This document shows, piece after piece, positions 1-5,721 of a stretch of DNA of 13,638 bases. Positions within the stretch are counted from its first letter, which is position 1; every line of letters starts with the position of its first letter. The notes under the pieces were generated by a model that saw nothing but the letters and a program-made list of their open reading frames with translations, made no database searches and was not told the DNA's origin. Made by a program: the position numbers and the translations under genes. Where the stretch lies: the NCBI GenBank assembly GCA_964432485.1, contig CAYSNP010000045.1:1-13638 (forward strand), written 5' to 3'. The DNA is from CAYSNP01 sp964432485 (GTDB taxonomy: Bacteria > Bacillota > Clostridia > Christensenellales > DTU072).

Positions 1-1026
1 TCTTATGCTTTCAAAGTGTTAGAGCAAAAAGATTATGAAAATATTGCTTTGGAAGACTTTGATAATATACACAATCTTTTTGCAGCCATTTTGTCCAAAG
101 GTATAGGGCAACAGCTAAAACAAGGGCTTTATCGTGAATATATCAATCAGTTAGAAGACTTAACAGTATTGCGAGGCAAAATCAATATGCCTAGTACAAT
201 ACAAAATATAATTGCACACAAGCGTATTTTATCTTGCAAATATGATGATTTATCGGCAAACAATATTTATAATCAGATTTTGAAAACAACAGTTACGCTT
301 CTTTTATACCATAATGGAGTTAACGAAGAATATAAGGATGAGTTAAAACAAAAAATGTTGTTCTTTTCCGACATTGATACAGTTGACCCTACTGCAATCA
401 AATGGACATCTATTAGGTTTCAACGACATAACCATACTTATCGTATGCTTATTGGCATTTGCAGATTGATAATTGAGGGTATGCTGTTAACCACAGAAAA
501 GGGAGTGCATAAGTTGGCTTCTTTTATAGATGCAAAACTGATATCAACCTTATATGAGAAGTTTCTTTTAGAGTATTATTATCAACATTATTACCAAAGA
601 GAAAATCATTTAGGCATAAAACTAAAAGTAAACGCATCACAAATACCTTGGGCAATAGATGATGATGTAAAAAATATGTTGCCGATAATGCAGAGTGATA
701 TTACTCTTGTGCGAGATAATAAGGTATTGATTATAGATGCAAAATATTATGCACAATCTACTCAACAGCAATATGGCAAGCATACTATTCATTCTCACAA
801 TTTGTATCAAATTTTTACTTATGTGAAGAATAAAAGTATAGAGCTAGGCTTTAACAATACAGTATCTGGTATGATTTTATATGCAAGGACAGACATGCCG
901 GTGCAGCCTGACAATACATATTTTATGAGTGGCAATAAAATCAGTGTAAAAACCCTAGATTTGAATTGTGATTTTGAAGAAATAAAAAAACAATTGAATA
1001 GCATTGTGCAAGAGCATTTTGTGTAG
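1..1026 (+). CDS. mcrC: McrC subunit of the McrBC restriction system (5' end outside window)
   Basis: This is the nuclease subunit of a McrBC-type modification-dependent restriction system. In this family McrB, an AAA+ GTPase, recognises methylated DNA and McrC cuts it. The reading frame is open from base 1 and its first visible codons (SYAFKVL) match the usual McrC start region, so the real start lies only about ten codons upstream. The GTG at 16 is probably not the start. The C-terminal half carries a PD-(D/E)XK nuclease core: Asp at about residue 233 (in QSDITL), then Asp246-Ala-Lys248 after a hydrophobic strand (VLIIDAK), counting from the first visible codon. The 341 visible residues are close to the full family length of about 350. 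The partner mcrB would be expected just left of the window. No terminator is obvious downstream. Family assignment is firm; activity is inferred from the intact catalytic residues. Confidence 0.9.
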   Translation, partial: SYAFKVLEQKDYENIALEDFDNIHNLFAAILSKGIGQQLKQGLYREYINQLEDLTVLRGKINMPSTIQNIIAHKRILSCKYDDLSANNIYNQILKTTVTLLLYHNGVNEEYKDELKQKMLFFSDIDTVDPTAIKWTSIRFQRHNHTYRMLIGICRLIIEGMLLTTEKGVHKLASFIDAKLISTLYEKFLLEYYYQHYYQRENHLGIKLKVNASQIPWAIDDDVKNMLPIMQSDITLVRDNKVLIIDAKYYAQSTQQQYGKHTIHSHNLYQIFTYVKNKSIELGFNNTVSGMILYARTDMPVQPDNTYFMSGNKISVKTLDLNCDFEEIKKQLNSIVQEHFV

Positions 1027-1055
1027 ATAATAATTGTAAGGGATTGACAATTGCT

Positions 1056-1066
1056 GTTAAGTTAAC
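1056..1066. repeat. 11-bp perfect palindrome upstream of luxS
   Basis: GTTAA-G-TTAAC is a perfect inverted repeat centred about 75 bp before the luxS start. It lies directly downstream of a TTGACA (1044-1049) and next to a second small inverted repeat, AATTGT/ACAATT (1032-1037 and 1047-1052). It could be an operator, but no regulator is assigned. AT-rich palindromes of this size can arise by chance. Confidence 0.3.
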
Positions 1067-1135
1067 GATTTGATATCGGTAATAAATAATATGTTTTGTT
1101 ATTTACTTGCAACTTAAAAAAAGGAATAAAAGACT

Positions 1136-1600
1136 ATGAAAAAGATTGATTCGTTCTCAGTAGACCATAACAAGCTGGAGAGGGGCATTTATTTAGGTAG
1201 GCGTGATATTTTGCAGGGGGCAACTATTGATACTTGGGATATTAGGGTAAAAGAGCCTAATAACAGCAAGGGTGGCGGATTTTTAAGCGGCAAGGCAGCC
1301 CATACCATTGAGCATATTGGCGCAACCTTTTTGCGTAACCATTATAAGGATAAGATTGTTTATTTTGGGCCAATGGGATGTGGTACGGGATTTTACTTGT
1401 TAACGCACTCAATGAGCGCAAAAGATATAGAAAAAGCTGTGCGTGATACATTTCAAGCAATTGTAGATTGGAGCGGGCCTATCCCCGGCGCATCTAGAAA
1501 AGAATGCGGCAATTATGCCCTGCATAGCTTGCAAAGCGCAAAAATACAAGCTCGCAAGTTTTTATCAATCAATCCTACTGTTTGCAAGTATAAGGAATAA
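1136..1600 (+). CDS. luxS: S-ribosylhomocysteine lyase (autoinducer-2 synthase) LuxS
   Basis: LuxS cleaves S-ribosylhomocysteine to homocysteine and 4,5-dihydroxy-2,3-pentanedione, the AI-2 precursor, in the cytosolic activated methyl cycle. The 154-residue protein has the family's usual length. The N-terminal FSVDH segment, the metal motif HTIEH (His56, Glu59, His60), the catalytic cysteine in GPMGCGTGFYL (Cys82) and a later zinc-ligand cysteine in KECGNY (Cys124) are all present. By homology His56, His60 and Cys124 hold the metal, and Cys82 and Glu59 are the acid/base residues. The ATG follows an AGGA at moderate spacing. A 109-bp gap separates it from mcrC, so it may have its own promoter; a TTGACA occurs at 1044-1049 but has no good -10 partner. 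The VOC gene follows after 46 bp and may be co-transcribed. No pfs/mtn gene is visible nearby. Confidence 0.97.
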   Translation: MKKIDSFSVDHNKLERGIYLGRRDILQGATIDTWDIRVKEPNNSKGGGFLSGKAAHTIEHIGATFLRNHYKDKIVYFGPMGCGTGFYLLTHSMSAKDIEKAVRDTFQAIVDWSGPIPGASRKECGNYALHSLQSAKIQARKFLSINPTVCKYKE

Positions 1601-1646
1601 TATTAAGCTAAGTTAAGCGTAATCTTTACAGAATAAGGAGCAGATA

Positions 1647-1997
1647 ATGATTTGTCATATTACGGTAACTACTGCCAAGCTACAAGAGAGTGTAGAGTTT
1701 TATAGGTGGCTTTTAGGCTTGCCGATTGCAAGGAAAATAACCTTGCCTGATAAAGAAATAGTTTTTCTTGGCGCAGGGCAGACAAAATTGGAGTTTATTG
1801 CAGATAATCAAGCAAAAATGATTGACACCAAGGATATTACAATAGGTTTTAAGGTGGACAATTTGGATAAAAAAATTGCCTTGCTTAAAGGCAAAAACAT
1901 TTCGCATAGTCAAATAATCTATGTGCCCAATGCCCGTTTTGTATATTTTACCGATTTGAACGGTTGCAATATTCAACTTTTTGAAGGGGCAGCATAG
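1647..1997 (+). CDS. VOC-fold (glyoxalase/bleomycin-resistance type) protein
   Basis: This small 116-residue protein of the vicinal-oxygen-chelate superfamily is cytosolic, with unknown substrate. The start has a good AAGGAG site about 6 nt upstream. The fold signature is clear: an N-terminal His4 strand (CHITV), helix SVEFYRWLLGL, strand KLEFI with Glu49, strand IGFKVDNLDKKI, and a C-terminal FTDLNGCNIQLFE turn. In classical glyoxalase-type members four residues bind a metal. Here His4 and Glu49 are kept, but the usual third His position (before GFKV) is Thr65 and the usual final Glu position is Gln110, so the metal site is not canonical. It lies 46 bp after luxS on the same strand and may share its transcript. 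A role tied to the AI-2 or methyl cycle would be speculation. Confidence 0.85.
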   Translation: MICHITVTTAKLQESVEFYRWLLGLPIARKITLPDKEIVFLGAGQTKLEFIADNQAKMIDTKDITIGFKVDNLDKKIALLKGKNISHSQIIYVPNARFVYFTDLNGCNIQLFEGAA

Positions 1998-2012
1998 AAT
2001 TAAAATATTATC

Positions 2013-2040
2013 TTGAAAAGCATTTTTATTATGTTATACT
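2013..2040 (+). promoter_or_regulatory. sigma-A-type promoter with extended -10 for the SDR gene
   Basis: TTGAAA (2013-2018) and TATACT (2035-2040) are separated by 16 bp, and a TG dinucleotide (2032-2033) forms an extended -10. The predicted transcription start is about 2047, giving a leader of roughly 25 nt before the ATG at 2072. Sequence match only. Confidence 0.7.
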
Positions 2041-2071
2041 GTTATTATTAAAAATATTGTCGAGGATAAGT

Positions 2072-3064
2072 ATGCACTCTGCACTTGTAATGGGAATTAA
2101 TGGCTTTATAGGCTCTTTTGTAGCTTTAGAATTGGCGAAAAGGGGCTACAAAGTAATAGGCGTAGATATTTCGGATAAACCGAAAAACAAGCAGCTACTT
2201 CAGCTTATTGAAAAGGGCGAAGTCACAGTATATAAAGGCGGAATAAATGATTTTGACTTTTCTACTCTGCCGCCTTGCGATTATGTTTTTCAAATAGCGG
2301 GCAAAGTGTCAGCTTGGGGCGATATAGCAGATTTTGACCGCGTAAATGTTGATGGCACTAGGCGGGTTATTGATTATGCACTTGCTGTTGGTAGCAAGGC
2401 TTTTTTATATTTAAGTTCAGTTGCGGTGTATGGTTATAGGGGGTATACCAATCTTAAAGAAGAGGCGGAAAAGCAACCTTTTGACAATCCTTATTCTATT
2501 AGCAAACTAAATGCTGAAAATATGGTAGCAGAGTATTGCACCCAAAACAATATGCCTTATGTGGTGATAAGGCCGGGCAATGTGTATGGAAAATATGACT
2601 TTACATCTTCCAACCATATATACAAGCTAATTAAAAAGGGTAAAATGCCCTATGTGGACAAGGGCAAATATATAAGTTGCTTTGTGTATGTAGAAAACTT
2701 AGCAGATGCCATAGTTTCCGCTTGCACCCTTGAGCGTGCTTGGGACGAGGACTACAATATTACTGATGGAGTGGGCGAAACATTACACGAGTATTTTGTA
2801 GCTGTTGCTACAGCTTTAGGGGTAAAACCTAAGTTTTCCAGCATGCCCAGCGCCATAGCAAAGGCGGTCGCCAGCTTGGTGGAGGGTTGCTATAAATTAA
2901 TTCGTAGCAAGAAAGCACCCTTAATTACTAAGTTTTCAGTATATCAAAATTGCGCAGATTATCACTTTTCCATACAAAAAGCTAAAGACAAGTTTGGGTA
3001 TCAGCCTAAAATATCTATGCAAGAAGGCATTAGGCGCACTGTAGAATGGTTTAATTCGTTATAA
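2072..3064 (+). CDS. NAD-dependent epimerase/dehydratase, extended SDR (3beta-HSD-like)
   Basis: This cytosolic Rossmann-fold oxidoreductase acts on a nucleotide sugar or other hydroxyl substrate that cannot be assigned. The 330-residue protein has the length usual for the family. Residues 8-14 (GINGFIG) form the GxxGxxG dinucleotide-binding loop, and an acidic Asp32 at the end of the second strand suggests NAD preference. Ser115/Ser116 with Tyr141-x3-Lys145 (YSISK) are the catalytic set. The RPGNVYG segment and the C-terminal FGYQPKISMQEGIRRTVEWF-like tail fit 3beta-hydroxysteroid dehydrogenase/isomerase-type epimerases. I chose ATG 2072 because a GAGG (2062-2065) lies 6 nt upstream and the family normally begins a few residues before the first strand. 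An in-frame TTG at 2057 would put this Shine-Dalgarno inside the gene. The CPBP gene follows after 10 bp, so the two are probably co-transcribed. Confidence 0.9.
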   Translation: MHSALVMGINGFIGSFVALELAKRGYKVIGVDISDKPKNKQLLQLIEKGEVTVYKGGINDFDFSTLPPCDYVFQIAGKVSAWGDIADFDRVNVDGTRRVIDYALAVGSKAFLYLSSVAVYGYRGYTNLKEEAEKQPFDNPYSISKLNAENMVAEYCTQNNMPYVVIRPGNVYGKYDFTSSNHIYKLIKKGKMPYVDKGKYISCFVYVENLADAIVSACTLERAWDEDYNITDGVGETLHEYFVAVATALGVKPKFSSMPSAIAKAVASLVEGCYKLIRSKKAPLITKFSVYQNCADYHFSIQKAKDKFGYQPKISMQEGIRRTVEWFNSL

Positions 3065-3074
3065 GGAAAAAATT

Positions 3075-3779
3075 ATGCAAGAAATAAAAAAACTTTGGGA
3101 AAAAACTGATAAAAATGCTGTCAAAGGTATCCTTTTTATTACCGTTATATTAGCAATATATTGCTATTTTGGCTCTCAAGCCTTTTTTGCTAAGGCTTTC
3201 CGCGATGAAAGCGGGTATTGGCAATATGTATATCACAATTTTATGGCATTGGTGCTTTTCTTTGGCGGAGGTTTGCTTTTTGTAAAGTTTGGCCTAAAAG
3301 GCAAACTAAAGGACTATGGCTTAGGCAAGGGAGATGCAAAGTTAGGGCTAAAACTGTGCCTAATCGGTATACCAATTTGTGCCCTTGCAGGGTTGACTGC
3401 GGCTTTTGATGCGGATATGATAGCCACTTATCCGCTTGTGCAAGGGCTTGCCTCTATGCCTATACAATTTATTATGCTATATTATTTATCATATATAGCT
3501 TATTACATAGGGTGGGAGTTTTTATTTAGGGGTATTGGCATGTTTTCTACTGAAAAAAGCGGTGTATTTTTAGCTATTGCAATCACTACTTTGGTATCAG
3601 CGCTTATCCATACTTCAATAGCGGGCTTTAATAAGCCAATGACTGAAACTTTTTCCGCAATCCCAGCCGGCATAATTTTTGGCTATATCGCCTACAAAAC
3701 CAAATCCATTTGGTATGTATTTTTCTTACACGCCTTAGTGGGCTTTTGCACAGATATCTTAATAATGCTGATTGCTTAA
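3075..3779 (+). CDS. CPBP-family (CAAX/Abi) intramembrane protease homologue
   Basis: This 234-residue polytopic membrane protein belongs to the CPBP/Abi family of intramembrane glutamic endopeptidases. Members include eukaryotic Rce1 and bacterial bacteriocin-immunity proteins. About six hydrophobic segments are visible, roughly at residues 16-38, 52-70, 91-110, 128-146, 163-181 and 194-226. The motif-1 region reads GWEFLFRG: Glu148 and Arg152 are kept, but the first Glu of the canonical EExxxR is Trp147. Motif-2 is represented by His179 in ALIHTSIAGFN, and a late FLHALVGF carries His219. Other family members also have a W-E-F-x-F-R-G version, so this may be a subfamily trait rather than decay. 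AAGGAA about 8 nt upstream supports the start. It is probably the second gene of the SDR transcript and converges on the mutase with a 19-bp gap. Its substrate is unknown. Confidence 0.85.
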   Translation: MQEIKKLWEKTDKNAVKGILFITVILAIYCYFGSQAFFAKAFRDESGYWQYVYHNFMALVLFFGGGLLFVKFGLKGKLKDYGLGKGDAKLGLKLCLIGIPICALAGLTAAFDADMIATYPLVQGLASMPIQFIMLYYLSYIAYYIGWEFLFRGIGMFSTEKSGVFLAIAITTLVSALIHTSIAGFNKPMTETFSAIPAGIIFGYIAYKTKSIWYVFFLHALVGFCTDILIMLIA

Positions 3780-3798
3780 ACAAAACGATTTTTGACTT

Positions 3799-5454
3799 TT
3801 AGGCATCGCTGATTATTTTGTCAATATACTTTTTGGTATCCTTAAAAATGGCGTCGTTTTGCATAGCATTTTGACTTGCTACAACATATACCTTAATTAA
3901 GGGCTCTGTGCCGCTAGGACGGATTATTATTTTTGTGCCTTTTTGGTAGTTCAATTCCAGTACATTGGATTTAGGAAGAGAAAGCTCAGTTTTTTCTAAA
4001 TAATCTATGGAATTTGCCAGCTTTTCGGAGCTTATACTTTTGAGAATATTTTTTCTGATTCTTATCATAATATTTTGCATTTTTTTATGCCCTTGTGCGC
4101 CTTCAAAATTAAATGCATATAATTTATGCTCAAAGAAACCATATTCCTTATGTAGTTCATTTAGCCTGTCGACCAGTGTTTGCCCCCTTTTTAGCAGGGT
4201 TGCAGCCATTTCAGCAATCAAAAGCGATGCCACCGCGGCATCTTTATCTCTTACATAGTCGCCTATAAGATACCCATAGCTTTCCTCATATCCTAATACA
4301 AAATCTTTAGAGCGACCCTCTTTTTCCAAAAAGTTAATTTGTTCGCCAATATACTTAAAGCCGGTTAGGACATTGATTACTTTTGCTCCAAAACTTTCTG
4401 CTACCAGTTTGCCTAATTCGGAAGAAACAATTGTCTTTACCACAATAGGATTGGCGGGCAGTTTGCCTTGTTTCTTTTTTTCAGAAAAGATATAGTCTGC
4501 AAGCAACGCTCCTATTTCATTGCCGGTAAGCCTAAAATAAGTATTTTTATGCTTTACCGCCACTCCTACTCTATCGCAATCAGGGTCGGTGACCAGCAAT
4601 ATATCGCTATTGTTTTCTTTGGCATATTTAAGCCCAAGCTCCATAGCTTCTTGCTTTTCGGGGTTAGGATACTTACAAGTAGGAAAATCCCCGTCAGGTT
4701 TAGCTTGTTCCGGCACTATATCGACCTCAGAAAAGCCGGCATTTTGCAAAACCTGCGGTACTAGTCTATAACCTGTGCCATGCAAAGGTGAAAAAGCAAC
4801 CCTAAGAGGCATAGCGCCATTGATTTGTTGGGCTAGCACATTTTTAATATATTTTTCTTCTGCAAGCTCAGGTATATACTCAATTTTATTTGCTTCCAGC
4901 AAAACATCAAAATCAAAAGGATTTACTTCAAACTCATTAACTTTTTGAATAAATTTTCCTAATAAAGAAGCCATTTTATCAGTACATTGGCAGCCGGAAT
5001 TATCATAGACTTTATAGCCATTGTAGTTTGCGGGATTATGGCTTGCGGTAATCATAACGCCCAAATCGGTCTTTATGCTCCTGACAGCAAAGGAGAGAAA
5101 AGGGGTAGGCATCAATTCTTTAGTTAGATAAACTTTAATATTGTTAGTTGCAAAAACTTGTGCGGCAATTGCAGAAAAAAGCTCAGAATTATTTCTGTTA
5201 TCATAGCTGATTGCTATGCTTTTTAGACGCTTTTTCTTCATAAAGTTGGCAATCCCCTGTGAGGCTTTTTTAATTGTATATATGTTAATGCAATTAGTTC
5301 CCGCACCCATTATTCCTCTTAGTCCGCCCGTGCCAAACTCTATATATCTAAAAAATGAATTATAGATTTGTTCTTTATCCATATCCAATATTTCCACCAG
5401 CAAATTGGCATCTTTAACGCAGTTTTTCCATTTTAAGTAATTTCGGTAATACAT
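3799..5454 (-). CDS. pgcA: alpha-D-phosphohexomutase (phosphoglucomutase/phosphomannomutase)
   Basis: This cytosolic enzyme interconverts hexose-1- and hexose-6-phosphates through a phosphoserine and a bisphosphate intermediate. At 551 residues it has the length of the long Firmicute PgcA type. All four active-site loops are intact: TASHNP with the phosphoserine Ser138; DPDCDR (290-295) for Mg2+; GYEESYG (388-394) for sugar binding; and RPSGTEP (512-518) for phosphate binding. The N-terminal GTGGLRGIMG (41-50) is also typical. The ATG is preceded by AGGAAGG on the minus strand, 3 nt away. Glucose versus mannose specificity cannot be settled from sequence alone, so the symbol reflects the closest named family. 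It is divergent from the ABC ATPase at 5690 and convergent with the CPBP gene, so it is probably monocistronic. It could feed sugar imported by the neighbouring transporter into central metabolism, which is an inference from position. Confidence 0.93.
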   Translation of the reverse strand: MYYRNYLKWKNCVKDANLLVEILDMDKEQIYNSFFRYIEFGTGGLRGIMGAGTNCINIYTIKKASQGIANFMKKKRLKSIAISYDNRNNSELFSAIAAQVFATNNIKVYLTKELMPTPFLSFAVRSIKTDLGVMITASHNPANYNGYKVYDNSGCQCTDKMASLLGKFIQKVNEFEVNPFDFDVLLEANKIEYIPELAEEKYIKNVLAQQINGAMPLRVAFSPLHGTGYRLVPQVLQNAGFSEVDIVPEQAKPDGDFPTCKYPNPEKQEAMELGLKYAKENNSDILLVTDPDCDRVGVAVKHKNTYFRLTGNEIGALLADYIFSEKKKQGKLPANPIVVKTIVSSELGKLVAESFGAKVINVLTGFKYIGEQINFLEKEGRSKDFVLGYEESYGYLIGDYVRDKDAAVASLLIAEMAATLLKRGQTLVDRLNELHKEYGFFEHKLYAFNFEGAQGHKKMQNIMIRIRKNILKSISSEKLANSIDYLEKTELSLPKSNVLELNYQKGTKIIIRPSGTEPLIKVYVVASQNAMQNDAIFKDTKKYIDKIISDA

Positions 5455-5495
5455 CTTCCTTCCTTTTTTTAGATATTTAATTAAAAATCTATGAA

Positions 5496-5504
5496 ATTAT
5501 GGCA
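5496..5504 (-). promoter_or_regulatory. possible extended -10 element for the phosphohexomutase
   Basis: Read on the minus strand this is TG-C-CATAAT, an extended -10 match, about 42 nt before the ATG at 5454. The sequence 17 bp further upstream is a poor -35, so the site is tentative. Confidence 0.35.
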
Positions 5505-5511
5505 ATCTTTA

Positions 5512-5529
5512 TTTGTTATCTTTGTTATT
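5512..5529. repeat. two tandem 9-bp direct repeats upstream of the mutase
   Basis: TTTGTTATC is followed immediately by TTTGTTATT, 8 of 9 bases identical. They lie in the mutase/ATPase divergent region, just upstream of the proposed mutase -10. They could be paired regulator half-sites or simple AT-rich duplication. Confidence 0.3.
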
Positions 5530-5612
5530 GTAGGATTAGAACAAGGCAATGTTAATAGATAGAATTTTGCTCTTTTGGTTAAAAATTCGGTTGCAATTCT
5601 TAAAATCGAACA

Positions 5613-5640
5613 TTGACTTTAATTTTTATTGCTATATTAT
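5613..5640 (+). promoter_or_regulatory. sigma-A-type promoter for the long ABC ATPase
   Basis: TTGACT (5613-5618) and TATTAT (5635-5640) are 16 bp apart, placing the start near 5647. The leader before the ATG at 5690 is about 43 nt and would contain the Shine-Dalgarno of the small overlapping frame at 5656 close to the start point. An alternative -10, TATATT at 5633, gives a 14-bp spacer and is less likely. Confidence 0.55.
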
Positions 5641-5655
5641 TAAGAAGGGATATTT

Positions 5656-5721
5656 ATGACAATGTTCTACTTTTTGGACGAGGTGCGATATGTCAAGGCT
5701 AAGTTTAAGGCACTTATATAA
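5656..5721 (+). CDS. possible 21-aa leader peptide overlapping the ATPase start
   Basis: ATG at 5656 is preceded by AAGAAGGG about 6 nt upstream and opens a 21-codon frame (MTMFYFLDEVRYVKAKFKALI) that ends in TAA at 5719-5721. It is in a different frame from the ATPase ATG at 5690 and overlaps it by 32 nt. It could be a translated leader controlling or coupling ATPase translation, or a chance frame with a fortuitous ribosome site. No amino-acid run or attenuator hairpin is visible. Confidence 0.3.
   Translation: MTMFYFLDEVRYVKAKFKALI

Noticed and set aside
1027..1135. SAM or S-adenosylhomocysteine riboswitch upstream of luxS
   Set aside because: The 109-bp gap is too AT-rich and short, and none of the conserved G-rich core elements are visible. 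Only short inverted repeats are present.
2057..2071. TTG start for the SDR gene, adding five N-terminal residues
   Set aside because: The GAGG ribosome site (2062-2065) lies between this TTG and the ATG at 2072, and the family starts shortly before the first Rossmann strand.
3780..3798. Bidirectional terminator between the CPBP gene and the mutase
   Set aside because: The 19-bp gap shows no self-complementary stem.
5562..5588. GAATTTT/AAAATTC inverted repeat as a terminator in the mutase/ATPase gap
   Set aside because: The stem is AT-only apart from its end pair, there is no T-run directly after it, and neither flanking gene ends here because they are divergent.
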